Shown piece by piece: positions 7,093-17,330 of a DNA stretch of 64,000 nt. The notes beneath the pieces are model-generated. The model did no database searches, had not been told where the DNA came from, and saw nothing but the letters and a program-made list of their open reading frames with translations. The position numbers were made by a program, and so were the translations under genes. Each line of letters starts with the position of its first letter. Positions within the stretch are counted from its first letter, which is position 1. Source of the stretch: Streptococcus cristatus ATCC 51100 (GTDB lineage: Bacteria; Bacillota; Bacilli; Lactobacillales; Streptococcaceae); NCBI RefSeq assembly GCF_011612585.1, contig NZ_CP050133.1, positions 1,859,001 to 1,923,000 on the forward strand. Direction: 5' to 3'.

Positions 7093-10000
7093 TTATTTGT
7101 TAAAGATTGATTGTCTGAAGTCGTCTGTCTCACGAAGATAGGCATTGTAAATCTTCTTCTTGAGCAGGTTGACCCAGCTAGCTTCAACACGATTTGTCGC
7201 ATTGGTAATGTTGCGCACATCCTCCGCGACTGCTTCATCCATCAGCTTCTGCATCTCTGCATACGAGCGAATGGTTACTTGCTTGGTACTGTTAGGATTT
7301 CTGAGTTCGTACTCGATGGTGATGGGTTTGAGCTTGGTTAGCTGGTCAATCCGCTCTTGGTACATAGCCTTCTTGAAGGCTGCCCACGAAGCATACTCAC
7401 CTTTGAATACATTTTCCAAGACCTTCTGGTCTGTCACCAGACCAACATCTCTCCTGAGCCAGCCATCCCAAGTTGTCTTGCCTTCTGCAGCAGCCTCTTC
7501 GGAGAATTTCCCTGAAACATAAGGGACGAATCCTTCATGGTAGCCCTTGGCTGCCAGCAATTCATAGGCTGTGCGACGGAACATGACGTCACCCGGCGCC
7601 CCATTTGGATTGCTCAAGGCTGAGTAGATTGGCGAGAAGAGGCTGAGACTGAGATAGCCATTGCGTGGATACTGTCCGCTATCCTTATTCTCCCGACGGG
7701 TGATGACATCATTGTCAATCAGGGACTCGAAGCTCTTCAGCTGCTTGATTTCCTCGGCAGTAAAGCTGCGCGTCTGGTTGCCAGCATGGGTCTGCTTGCC
7801 ATATTTATCAGTGATATAGTAATTCTCCATCTTTCTAAACCAATGGAGCTTGGCTGCATCGCTCTGCTTGACCATCGATGTCCCCTCTAGGTAATCCAAC
7901 GTATAAATCATGTCAAACATGCCATGGACATAGTGCTGCAAATCTGCTGCATTTTGGACACGTTCCTTGAAGTTGTAGGTATGCATCCGTGTCTTAGAGT
8001 CCTTGTCCGTCTTGAAGAGGGTATTGAGGGTAATGGTAGGTTCATTTGGACTTGGAGTGGACTGCAAGAGACCACGCGCATAGAGCTCAGCCCCCAGTCC
8101 TTCACGACGACCATAGCCTTCAAAGTAGATAGAACCGTCGGAGTTATGGGTCATCTCATGGGTGTAGACAGAGTTCCCATAGTCTTCTAACAAGCGAGCA
8201 GCATCAAAGTGGGTGACGCTTCCCGTAGCATAGGCATTGTATCCCTTACTTGGATACCACTTGCCGGCTGGTCCAAAGAATTCCTGCATAGCTAGTGATT
8301 TCTTGTCATTAGCTGGAGCCCAATATTTTTTACCATCCTTGTCAACCAATGAGAATCCATCGTAAACCAGAACGGAACGGAAGAGCTTGTCCTTGCTTTC
8401 AGGGCTTAGGATCTTATACCAGAAATCATAGTGGTCACGCTGCCATTCAGCTGACTTTCTAACTCGGTCTTCGACATACTCAACCAATTCTGCATCTGTT
8501 CGCACCCTGTTATTGGCATCAAGGCGGTAGCGATCATAAGCTCCCATGGAGACAGTGGACATATTGGAGATGACATAGACACCCTTCTCAGTCATGGTCA
8601 AGAGTGGCAGGAGCATGCCCTTGTGTTCCCAATTGTCCGCAGTAATCTTGTCATAAACACCGACAGAATACTTGCTCTTGCCCTCGGCTGCATCCTGAAG
8701 CTGTCTGGCTTCTGGCACATCCGACTTGGCCTCAACGATGTAGGCTTTTGTATTGGTCTTGAGCCATTCGTTATTGGTCTTATCTGGCAGGAAGAGCTGG
8801 CGATAGCTTTCCAGATAGTTAAAGAGACCGCGCTTACCAGTCGCTTCAGAGAGCGAGTTATCGTAAGCCAGATGGTTATTTTTGGCCTTGAGATTTTCAA
8901 AACCAGACTGACCGAGTGCAATGATAGTGTCTAGTGTTGAAGCATTATGATTTCCAAAGAAGTCAAACTTATAGGCCGATAAATCCTTGACATTGGTCTT
9001 GTCATAGTTGATATTATACCAACGGTTGAGATAGGTCAGACCAAGCAGGAAGGCTTCCTTATTGGCTCTAATCTTCTGAGCCACATAGTCCGCCACGACA
9101 TCGCCTTCAGTATTGATGGACTTGTCCATAGTTAGCACCTTGCGTAACTCTTCTGCCAACTTGGTCTTGACTTGCTCAAAGGCTGTGTCCAGATAGAGAT
9201 CATCCAGAGAAGCATCCGCATTCACACCTAAAACAGTTCGCATGGCTGGCGAGTCCAGGACAACCTTGCTCAACTCTGGCAGCACTTGATTGAGAACCCT
9301 GCTATAGTCTGATAGGAAGGCTTCTGGTGTATAAAGGAGGTCTAAGCCATTTACAGTGTATTCTGCGATAGCTTGATGTTTGAAGTCTCCTTTATAGGTC
9401 AGATTTAGATAATCAACCGTCTTATCCTCAAAGTGCAGCATCAGGCGGTTAATCGCAGTCTTGTTGCTATGGATATCGGTGATCATCTGGTCGCCCTTCA
9501 TCGGAACCACATCCAGCAAGTACTCCGTAGTGAGCTTGTGATTTTCTGGAAGTTTATTTCCGTAAGCAACGATGGTTTCCTTATTGTAGAATGGCAGGAG
9601 TTTTTCCATATTAGCATAGGCTATCAGACGGTCTGCACGAGCATTCTTTTCCTTGCTGTAGTCAACAGTATGGAGATTGAGATTGCTGTCTTCTAGCGTG
9701 GTCGTGATGTCTAGTCTCGCTAGTTTCTCTTCGGCCTCGTCCAAGCTTAGGGTAGACGTGACAAACTGATCATTGCCTAAAGTTTCGTTTCCTTCAACGG
9801 CATAGGCTTCTCTGATGCGATCATTCTTGTAATCTTGGTCGCCAGAAATGCTGTAAACATTTGTACCGCTGACATTGCTGATAACATTGTCAATCAAGCC
9901 ATTGAAATAATTAGAACCAACTACTCCGCCGATTTGACCATTCTTCGTAGAATTTTGGATCTTTCCAGTCACATAAGAACGGCTGATGCGAGCATTGTCT

Positions 10001-13000
10001 TCCAAACGACCGACCAAACCGCCGAAGCGATGTTCGTTTGTTCGAGCACCTGCTAGAATGGTCACATTCGCCCTGCTCTGACTGAGCAAGGAATTTCTTC
10101 CTTTGAGGTTGGCAACCAAACCGCCGACATTATAAGACTTATACTGCTTGTCATTGGTCTGGATAGTTCCAGTAAAGGAGCTGTTGGTGATTTGACTATT
10201 GCTTGCAACAACGACCAAACCAGCCACCTGGGACGCATTGCCCACTACCGACACTCTACCTTGAGCAGAAACATCCGTGATTTGCGCATTATCTGCACTA
10301 CGAGCCAAGGCAGCAGAGTCATAGGTGCCGACAATATTGACCTCTTTCAGGTCCAGATTAGAAATAGAGGAACCGCTCTTGAGGTTTTCAAACAAAGGTT
10401 TGGCTAGATTATAAATCGCATACTGCTTGCCATTGTGATTACCAGTCAGACTGCCTGTGAAGTTTCCTCGGAGATAGACATAATCCGCAGGTGCCAGACT
10501 GACCTCGCTCGCATCCAAATCGGCTCCTAGAACAAAGTTGCCAGCCATATTTTTCTTCATGGCGTCTACCAAACCAGCAAAACTCGTATAGACATTTTGC
10601 TGACTAGGCACTGCCCTGCTGATATAGAAGTCATAGCCAGACTTGTAGCCTGTGTCGCCCTCTTGTACCAGCTCAGGTAGAGAGACCCTTACCTTGTAGA
10701 CAGCCTTGCCATCCTTCTGGCCTTCTGCCATGCTGTGAACCGGCAGGAGCATGTCCTTGGATTCACTTGATTTGACTTTGACAAAGTAGTTAGCCAGGTC
10801 CGTAGGTATAGCGCTCATGGAAACGACACGCTTGAACTGATCCTTTTCTTTTCTGTAAAACTCTGCCGAATCAATATCACGGAAGGAAATCTTCTTGTAT
10901 TGCAACTCAAAGTTGCGGCTATCTTTTTCAAGGTCAGTCAGGCTGCCAGCATCAAGTTCATAAGTCAGCTTGGTTTTTAGCGTATAGCCTGTGTAGTAGT
11001 CTAAGTCGTCAATCTTCAGACTTCCTGTCACATTGTCAATCGGAAGCGAGTGGACAAGCTGGTCTCCCTTGTACAATTCAGCTGTCGCTGAGCGCAAGGA
11101 TTTTGTCTTGTCTTCCAATCTGTATTGAACCGTGACCGACTTGTCCTCTGGATTTTCTGTCAGACTTAAGATTGAAACTGTCGGCTTAACCTTAGGCACA
11201 CCATTTAGAGCCGTCTTGCTTGCTGTCAGGCTGGCAAAAGCTTGATTGACCTGCACTTGTGTAGCGGTTTGATTATTCAGAATTCCTTCTGCCTTGGCCA
11301 ATTCGTTTGTATAGGCTGCTTTCTTATCTGCATCAGCATTCTTATATTGGACGGTCGTCTGCACAGTGCTACCCAAATCATGTTCATTCCGCAAGCGTGT
11401 TTTGTCTACTTCAAGACCCTGTAACTGAGCCTTTGCTTGATTGATTTGGTCCACCAGCTGATTGACTTCTTCTTGGCTGGCTTGTGACTGATTGAGAAGC
11501 GTATGACCTGCCGCCAAAGCAGTATCATAAGCTGCTTGGCGACTTTGACTATCGTTGAAATAACGAGCCTGAGCCTTGATTTGCTCCGCTTCTGTCAGTA
11601 GATTGTGAAGCGAAATCAAATCGAACTCTTTCAAGGCTTCCACTTGCGGTGCATCGCTTGGTACCATGTGCGGTTTTATTGTGCCAACTTTGACAAGCTG
11701 AGCAACTGCTGCCCGCGTTTCCTCATTGGACAACTCTTTACGGTCAATTTCCTGACCGTTGGAAGTATAGATACGAGTCTTGATGGTCCGTTCGCCCTGA
11801 ACACCTGGAGTGACGATTTGACGAGCACCTTGGACAAGTTCATCCGTTTCTTCCTCTCGCGTGGTGAAGGCGATTTTCTCTACTCGCGTTTCATCCCTAT
11901 AAGTCAGCGGATATTCTGGTAAAGCGGGCTCTTGTGGCGCGGGGCTCGGTACCATATGTGGCTTGGCGGTACCGATTTTGACAAGCTGCGTGACTGGAGC
12001 CAATGTCTCCTCGTTGGACAACTCTTGACGGGCAAGTTCTTGGCCGTTGGAAGTATAGATACGAGTCTTGATGGTCTGTTCACCCTGAACACCTGGAGTG
12101 ACGATGTGGCGGGCACCTTGGACAAGCTCATCCGTCTCTTCCTCTCGCGTAGTGAAATCGATTTTCTCTACGCGCGTTTCATCCTTATAAGTAAGTGGAT
12201 ACTCTGGTAAAGCGGGCTCTTGCGGAGCGGTGCTCGGTACCATATGTGGCTTAGCGGTGCCGACTTTGACAACCTGCGTGACAGGGGCTAAAGTTTCCTC
12301 GTTAGACAACTCTTGACGGGCAAGTTCTTGGCCGTTGGAGGTATAAACTCGAGTCTTGATGGTTCGCTCGCCTTGAACACCTGGAGTTACGATTTGACGA
12401 GTGCCTTGGACTAGCTCATCCGTTTCTTCCTCTCGCGTGGTGAAATCAATTTTCTCTACTCGCGTTTCATCCTTATAGGTCAGTGGGTACTCTGGTAAAG
12501 CGGGCTCTTGCGGCGCAGTGCTCGGTACCATATGTGGCTTGGCTGTGCCGACTTTGACAAGCTGCGTGACTGGGGCTAGCGTCTCCTCGTTGGACAATTC
12601 TTGGCGGGCAATCTCTTGACCGTTGGAACTATAGATACGAGTCTTGATCGTACGTTCGCCCCGTACACCTGGAATGACGATTTGACGAGCGCTTTGGACA
12701 AGTTCATCTGTTTCTTCTTCTCGCGTAGTGAAATCGATTTTCTCTACTCGCGTTTCATCCTTATAGGTCAGCGGATATTCTGGTAAAGCAGACTCTTGCG
12801 GAGCGGTGCTCGGTACCATGTGTGGCTTGGCTGTGCCAATTTTGACAACCTGCGTGACGGGGGCTAGCATCTCCTCGTTGGACAATTCTTGGCGGGAAAT
12901 TTCCTGACCATTAGAAGTATAAACTCTAGTCTTGATGGTACGTTCGCCCTGCACACCTGGAGTGACGATGCGACGAGCGTCCTGAGGTAACTCATCAGTA

Positions 13001-16000
13001 TATTGTTCCTCGATGTTAAAAGCAATCTTCTCCACACGAGTTTCATCCTTTGCAACCAACTCTAACTCAGGAAGTTCATGGACTGGAGCGGTATCAGGGA
13101 CTGTTCCATAACTAGTAAGCTCAGGAACCTCGTGCACAGGAGCGGTATCGGGGACCGTGCCATACACAGTTAACTCAGGGACTTCGTGCATAGGGGCGCT
13201 ATCTGGAACTGTACCATAAACAGTTAATTCAGTGACTTCGTGTACGGGAGCGCTAGCAGGGACCGTGCCATACACAGTTAACTCAGGGACTTCGTGCACG
13301 GGGGCGGTATCTGGAACGGTGCCATACACAGTTAACTCAGGCTTCTCGTGCACGGGAGCAGTGTCGGGAACCGTGCCATAATCAGTTAACTCGGGTTTCT
13401 CGTGCACGGGGGCGGTATCGGGAACCGTGCCATAATCAGCTAACTCAGGGGTCTCGTGCACGGGAGCTGTATCGGGAACCGTGCCATAACTAGTTAGCTC
13501 GGGGACTTCATGCACGGGGGCAGTAGCAGGGACTGTTCCATAATCAGTGAGCTCGGGAACCTCGTGCACGGGAGCGCTAGCAGGAACGGTGCCATAGCCA
13601 GGCAACTCGGGTACCTCATGAACCGGAGCGCTATCTGGGACTGTTCCATAGGCAGTTAACTCAGGGTCCTCGTGAACTGGAGCGGTATCTGGAACTTTGC
13701 CATAACTAGTGAGCTCTGGAACTTTATGGATTGGAGCACTAGCAGGAACGGTGCCATAGCCAGTTAACTCGGGTTTCTCATGGACTGGAGCACTAGCGGG
13801 AACCGTGCCATAGCCAGTTAACTCAGGGACTTCATGCACGGGAGCTGTATCGGGAACCGTGCCATAATTAGTGAGCTCTGGTTTCTCATGGGCTGGAGCA
13901 CTAGCGGGAACCGTGCCATAGTCAGTTAACTCGGGAACTTCATGCACGGGGGCGCTAGCAGGGACTGTGCTATAACTAGTAAGCTCGGGTACCTCTTGCA
14001 CAGGAGCGGTATCGGGAACCGTGCCATAGCCAGACAAATCTGGTTTCTCATGAACTGGAGCTACATCTGGAACGGTGCCATAACTAGGCAACTCAGGCTT
14101 CTCGTGCACGGGAGCAGTGTCGGGAACGGTGCCATAGCCAGTTAACTCGGGAACTTCGTGTACAGGAGCATTATCAGGAACTGTACCATAATCAGTGAAC
14201 TCGGGGACTTCGTGTACAGGGGCATTAGCAGGAACAGTGCCATAACCAGTTAACTCGGGTTTCTCATGCACAGGAGCGCTATCCGGAACCGTGCCATAAC
14301 TAGTAAGCTCGGGAACCTCGTGCACAGGAGCGGTATCGGGGACCGTGCCATAGCCAGTTAACTCAGGGACTTCGTGCACGGGAGCGGTATCTGGAACCGT
14401 ACCATAATCAGTTAATTCAGGAACTTCGTGTACAGGAGCATTATCAGGAACGGCGCCATAATTAGTGAGCTCTGGGACTTCGTGTACAGGGGCATTAGCG
14501 GGAACAGTGCCATAACCAGTTAACTCAGGCTTCTCGTGCACAGGAGCATTAGCAGGAACGGTGCCATAGCCAGTTAACTCAGGAACTTCGTGCACAGGGG
14601 CATTAGCAGGAACGGTGCCATAACTAGTAAGCTCAGGGACCTCCTGTACGGGAGCGGTATCAGAGACTGTGCCATAGCCAGACAACTCGGGTTTCTCGTG
14701 CACGGGAGCGCTATCGGGAACCGTGCCATAATCAGTGAACTCGGGAACCTCGTGCTCGGGAGCGCTATCCGGAACGGTGCCATAGCCAGACAACTCGGGT
14801 TTCTCGTGCACGGGAACGCTAGCTGGAACAACGCCATAGCCAGTTAACTCGGGTTTCTCATGGACTGGAGCAGTATCGGGAACGGTGCCATAACTAGTGA
14901 GCTCGGGAACTTCGTGCACGGGAGCAGTATCGGGAACGGTGCCATAATCAGTGAGCTCAGGAACTTTATGGATTGGAGCTTCTTTAGGAACAGCCTTATT
15001 TGCTGCAGTCCCGACTAAAACAACTTCTGAAACAGGCTCAGTGGTTACTTGATCAGAAATCTGCTTGCTCTCTACGACTTTTCCCTCAACACTATAGTGG
15101 CGTGTTACGATCTTGCGAATCCCTGGAATGCCCGCACGGATCACTCGAGATTGTCCTTCGGCTAAGTCATCTGAATACTGATACTCCGTTTTATAGGGGA
15201 TTTCTTGAGTCTGGGTCCTTGCTTGACTTGTAAATTGCAGCTCTGGTCGCTCATGAACAGGTGTTTGACGAGCAAATTGTCCTTCTTTAGCAGCAATCTC
15301 CTCCCTTTCCTTCTGGGAGAGATAGTCTCCGCCAGCAGGCTGCGCCTCTTTCGGAGCCTCAGACTTGCTAGAACGACTTGCTAGATCTTTCAACTGCTGA
15401 TCAGGCTGACTCGCTGGAGTTTCCTTTTGCGGAGCTGGAAGCTGAGAATTTCCAGTTTGAGCTAGTTGATGCTGCGCTTCTTTTTTAAGGTAACCAATAT
15501 ACTGGTAGCCAGCAATTTTCAATGGTTCTGGCAACTGATCGCCAACGGCCAACGTCAGACTTTGATTATAGGCAGCCAAATCCATACTGCTGATTGCCAA
15601 AACAGAAGCTGGCAGAAGCACAGAACCCAAGCCTGTCACAAGCAAAATAGAAGACAGGTATCTCTTGCCATTTTTCCCTCGCGCCAGCACCAAAACAACC
15701 AAGGCCAGACCTGTAGCTGCAAAAGCCGATCCCAAAAGGCCTGACTCGCCTGTCTTAGGGAGCTTTCCTAACAAGCTTTCCTGCCTTGTCGGACGGTAAA
15801 CCAAATAATAAGCTTCCGAATTTTCTTCCGCAAATTTGGGTAGTTCCTTCACGATAGCAGCTTTTTCAGCCTCAGTCAGATCGCTCTCTACCACATAGTG
15901 ATACTGAACGAGGGTAGACTGATTGGCAGACACTTCCGCTGCCTCAACAGAGCTGACAGCTCCTCCCATTGTGGTACACAAAAAGAAGCTTCCGATAGTA

Positions 16001-16074
16001 GCGGAAACTAGACCTACAGACAGCTTTCTAAAAGAATAGCGCTGGTATATGTCACCAGTGACTCTTTTTTTCAT
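7093..16074 (-). CDS. Giant surface zinc metalloprotease, M26 family (IgA1 protease/Zmp type)
   Basis: A 2993-residue secreted, cell-wall-associated protease. Order: a YSIRK-like signal (RYSFRKLSVG, residues 12-21); LPKTG at 105-109 followed by two membrane helices (to about 162), the N-terminal sortase arrangement typical of streptococcal IgA1/Zmp proteases; a G5 domain near 290-360; about 35 copies of an 18-residue repeat (about 366-1004); five 96-residue G5-type repeats (about 1007-1481); FIVAR-like helices (to about 1640); the M26 N-terminal beta-helix-like domain; then the catalytic domain with HEMTH at 2639-2643 and the third zinc ligand Glu 20 residues further (GLGAELYARG). The family cleaves IgA1 or host mucins and matrix proteins; which substrate applies cannot be read here. 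A GGGAA ribosome site precedes the ATG. The coding frame is intact through all repeats. Confidence 0.92.
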   Translation of the reverse strand: MKKRVTGDIYQRYSFRKLSVGLVSATIGSFFLCTTMGGAVSSVEAAEVSANQSTLVQYHYVVESDLTEAEKAAIVKELPKFAEENSEAYYLVYRPTRQESLLGKLPKTGESGLLGSAFAATGLALVVLVLARGKNGKRYLSSILLVTGLGSVLLPASVLAISSMDLAAYNQSLTLAVGDQLPEPLKIAGYQYIGYLKKEAQHQLAQTGNSQLPAPQKETPASQPDQQLKDLASRSSKSEAPKEAQPAGGDYLSQKEREEIAAKEGQFARQTPVHERPELQFTSQARTQTQEIPYKTEYQYSDDLAEGQSRVIRAGIPGIRKIVTRHYSVEGKVVESKQISDQVTTEPVSEVVLVGTAANKAVPKEAPIHKVPELTDYGTVPDTAPVHEVPELTSYGTVPDTAPVHEKPELTGYGVVPASVPVHEKPELSGYGTVPDSAPEHEVPEFTDYGTVPDSAPVHEKPELSGYGTVSDTAPVQEVPELTSYGTVPANAPVHEVPELTGYGTVPANAPVHEKPELTGYGTVPANAPVHEVPELTNYGAVPDNAPVHEVPELTDYGTVPDTAPVHEVPELTGYGTVPDTAPVHEVPELTSYGTVPDSAPVHEKPELTGYGTVPANAPVHEVPEFTDYGTVPDNAPVHEVPELTGYGTVPDTAPVHEKPELPSYGTVPDVAPVHEKPDLSGYGTVPDTAPVQEVPELTSYSTVPASAPVHEVPELTDYGTVPASAPAHEKPELTNYGTVPDTAPVHEVPELTGYGTVPASAPVHEKPELTGYGTVPASAPIHKVPELTSYGKVPDTAPVHEDPELTAYGTVPDSAPVHEVPELPGYGTVPASAPVHEVPELTDYGTVPATAPVHEVPELTSYGTVPDTAPVHETPELADYGTVPDTAPVHEKPELTDYGTVPDTAPVHEKPELTVYGTVPDTAPVHEVPELTVYGTVPASAPVHEVTELTVYGTVPDSAPMHEVPELTVYGTVPDTAPVHEVPELTSYGTVPDTAPVHELPELELVAKDETRVEKIAFNIEEQYTDELPQDARRIVTPGVQGERTIKTRVYTSNGQEISRQELSNEEMLAPVTQVVKIGTAKPHMVPSTAPQESALPEYPLTYKDETRVEKIDFTTREEETDELVQSARQIVIPGVRGERTIKTRIYSSNGQEIARQELSNEETLAPVTQLVKVGTAKPHMVPSTAPQEPALPEYPLTYKDETRVEKIDFTTREEETDELVQGTRQIVTPGVQGERTIKTRVYTSNGQELARQELSNEETLAPVTQVVKVGTAKPHMVPSTAPQEPALPEYPLTYKDETRVEKIDFTTREEETDELVQGARHIVTPGVQGEQTIKTRIYTSNGQELARQELSNEETLAPVTQLVKIGTAKPHMVPSPAPQEPALPEYPLTYRDETRVEKIAFTTREEETDELVQGARQIVTPGVQGERTIKTRIYTSNGQEIDRKELSNEETRAAVAQLVKVGTIKPHMVPSDAPQVEALKEFDLISLHNLLTEAEQIKAQARYFNDSQSRQAAYDTALAAGHTLLNQSQASQEEVNQLVDQINQAKAQLQGLEVDKTRLRNEHDLGSTVQTTVQYKNADADKKAAYTNELAKAEGILNNQTATQVQVNQAFASLTASKTALNGVPKVKPTVSILSLTENPEDKSVTVQYRLEDKTKSLRSATAELYKGDQLVHSLPIDNVTGSLKIDDLDYYTGYTLKTKLTYELDAGSLTDLEKDSRNFELQYKKISFRDIDSAEFYRKEKDQFKRVVSMSAIPTDLANYFVKVKSSESKDMLLPVHSMAEGQKDGKAVYKVRVSLPELVQEGDTGYKSGYDFYISRAVPSQQNVYTSFAGLVDAMKKNMAGNFVLGADLDASEVSLAPADYVYLRGNFTGSLTGNHNGKQYAIYNLAKPLFENLKSGSSISNLDLKEVNIVGTYDSAALARSADNAQITDVSAQGRVSVVGNASQVAGLVVVASNSQITNSSFTGTIQTNDKQYKSYNVGGLVANLKGRNSLLSQSRANVTILAGARTNEHRFGGLVGRLEDNARISRSYVTGKIQNSTKNGQIGGVVGSNYFNGLIDNVISNVSGTNVYSISGDQDYKNDRIREAYAVEGNETLGNDQFVTSTLSLDEAEEKLARLDITTTLEDSNLNLHTVDYSKEKNARADRLIAYANMEKLLPFYNKETIVAYGNKLPENHKLTTEYLLDVVPMKGDQMITDIHSNKTAINRLMLHFEDKTVDYLNLTYKGDFKHQAIAEYTVNGLDLLYTPEAFLSDYSRVLNQVLPELSKVVLDSPAMRTVLGVNADASLDDLYLDTAFEQVKTKLAEELRKVLTMDKSINTEGDVVADYVAQKIRANKEAFLLGLTYLNRWYNINYDKTNVKDLSAYKFDFFGNHNASTLDTIIALGQSGFENLKAKNNHLAYDNSLSEATGKRGLFNYLESYRQLFLPDKTNNEWLKTNTKAYIVEAKSDVPEARQLQDAAEGKSKYSVGVYDKITADNWEHKGMLLPLLTMTEKGVYVISNMSTVSMGAYDRYRLDANNRVRTDAELVEYVEDRVRKSAEWQRDHYDFWYKILSPESKDKLFRSVLVYDGFSLVDKDGKKYWAPANDKKSLAMQEFFGPAGKWYPSKGYNAYATGSVTHFDAARLLEDYGNSVYTHEMTHNSDGSIYFEGYGRREGLGAELYARGLLQSTPSPNEPTITLNTLFKTDKDSKTRMHTYNFKERVQNAADLQHYVHGMFDMIYTLDYLEGTSMVKQSDAAKLHWFRKMENYYITDKYGKQTHAGNQTRSFTAEEIKQLKSFESLIDNDVITRRENKDSGQYPRNGYLSLSLFSPIYSALSNPNGAPGDVMFRRTAYELLAAKGYHEGFVPYVSGKFSEEAAAEGKTTWDGWLRRDVGLVTDQKVLENVFKGEYASWAAFKKAMYQERIDQLTKLKPITIEYELRNPNSTKQVTIRSYAEMQKLMDEAVAEDVRNITNATNRVEASWVNLLKKKIYNAYLRETDDFRQSIFNK
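11631..13055 (-). repeat. Five tandem 288-bp repeats (G5-type domains)
   Basis: Within the protease gene, a 96-codon unit starting DETRVEKI and ending near PLTYK occurs five times with exact 288-bp period (for example GTTTC at 11888 and 12176 in successive units). Units two to four are nearly identical, which indicates recent duplication or gene conversion. Each has the G5 pattern (GVQGERTIKTR, VVKVGTAKP). Confidence 0.9.
13062..14979 (-). repeat. About 35 tandem 54-bp repeats encoding an 18-residue unit
   Basis: Consensus unit APVHEVPELTGYGTVPDT. I count 35 YGTVP-type cores plus a partial last unit. Variation is concentrated at three places: V/K after HE, the residue before Y (G, S, D, N, V, A), and the DT/DS/AS/AN linker. 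A likely variable-number surface stalk. Confidence 0.92.
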
Positions 16075-16253
16075 AAAATTCCCTTTTCTTCATATAATAA
16101 ACTAATAAAAATTTTACTGGATTTTACTCTAAATTGCAATCCCTTAGCCTGATAAAATACTCTTCTTTCAGTTGTCGACAGGGAGAAACCCCCTTTCATT
16201 TTCAGCGAAAAGTAAAAAGCAGATTCCCTGGGAGAGAACCTACTGTTTACAGA

Positions 16254-17330
16254 TCATCCAAGCCCCAAATCCAACTCAAAGAGGCCGTACTCATGCTTGT
16301 CCCCTTGCAATTCTGCTGCATAATGGCGCGTGACGGTATTTTGGTGAATCAAGGCACCGATAGCCGAGGCTTGCCGTTTCTGCGCTTCTTTAAAAATCGG
16401 ATAGGCCAAGGCAGATCCCAATCCCAAGAATTCTTCATCCACTCCTAGATACATAATCGTATAACGTTTGGCAAAGCGCTTGGTCCAGAAAAGCTTGGCT
16501 AGGTTGAGAGGAGTCGGTTTTTGATAAACCAAAGAGCCGTAGTCCGGCATGGTAATCAGAAAACCAACTAACTTGCCCTCCTTATAGGCCAGCTTAACCA
16601 TGGAAAAATCAAGAATATACTGGTATTTTTGAAAAATCTGACTGAACTGCTGACTGGAAATAGACCGATAAATTGGGAAATCTTGATAGAGGCGATTGAG
16701 GAGCTCAAAAACCTGCAGCGAAGCTTCTTCCCAGTCCTTCTTTTTGGGAGAGCAAATGGTGAAACCCGCTTTTTCAAAAGATTCAAAACGATGAGCCAGC
16801 TTGTCCTGATGAGTCTGATTGCTAACCTTGGGATAAAAATTGGACAGATAGAGTTCTTTGATCTCAAAACCAGCAGCCTGCCAGAGCTGGGGGTAATAGG
16901 CTGGATTATGAGGTTCTCCAGTAAAAGGGAGCTCCTCTGTTCCAGTCAGCTGCATTCGATAGCCCAGCCAAAAACTTGCTTGTACGGGGCCGATTATCTT
17001 AATCGCTCCGAGACTGCGAGCAAAACCTGCTAAATGTTCGATAAAAGCAGATGAAATCTGCTGGTCATTGATCGACTCGAAAAATCCCAAGTAAGCAGTC
17101 TCATCCCCTGGATAGAAGGTCAGAAGCCCTCGAATACAAGGCCGACTGTCCACATATCCAATAAAAGCATAGGTTTCTAAGTCAGAACTCAGCGGGTGAC
17201 TGCCCTCAATCAAAGCCAGCTCTTCCTCTTCCGACTGCATGAGGTGGTCTGGCTGGTAAATCCGCTTGGGCAGAGCTAGAAAATCATCCAGCCCTGCAGT
17301 ATTGGGTTTGACAGGTTTAATTTGCAGCAT
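16254..17330 (-). CDS. GNAT-like protein, last gene of the lipid operon
   Basis: A 358-residue soluble protein. It contains GPVQASFWLGYRMQL followed by NPAYYPQLWQAAGFE, and a C-terminal GNAT-like segment (GKLVGFLITMPDYG, YLGVDEEFLGLGSALAYPIF, with the Q/R-x-x-G-x-G/A-like loop GLGSAL). This matches uncharacterised N-acyltransferase-like proteins related to YghO; the acyl donor and acceptor are unknown. It overlaps the upstream dikinase gene by 14 bases. Position at the end of the operon would fit acylation of an amino head group or intermediate, but that is inference. Confidence 0.65.
   Translation of the reverse strand: MLQIKPVKPNTAGLDDFLALPKRIYQPDHLMQSEEEELALIEGSHPLSSDLETYAFIGYVDSRPCIRGLLTFYPGDETAYLGFFESINDQQISSAFIEHLAGFARSLGAIKIIGPVQASFWLGYRMQLTGTEELPFTGEPHNPAYYPQLWQAAGFEIKELYLSNFYPKVSNQTHQDKLAHRFESFEKAGFTICSPKKKDWEEASLQVFELLNRLYQDFPIYRSISSQQFSQIFQKYQYILDFSMVKLAYKEGKLVGFLITMPDYGSLVYQKPTPLNLAKLFWTKRFAKRYTIMYLGVDEEFLGLGSALAYPIFKEAQKRQASAIGALIHQNTVTRHYAAELQGDKHEYGLFELDLGLG

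Noticed and set aside
13062..14979. Regular 54-base repeats that could be mistaken for a CRISPR array
   Set aside because: No unique spacers; units run head to tail in one open coding frame of the protease.
7100..15750. Numerous open frames on the plus strand opposite the protease
   Set aside because: They mirror the repeat coding strand, lack ribosome sites and have low-complexity products.
7093..16074. Firm naming of the protease as IgA1 protease
   Set aside because: The M26 fold and zinc site are shared by IgA1 protease and ZmpB/ZmpC; substrate cannot be decided from sequence alone.
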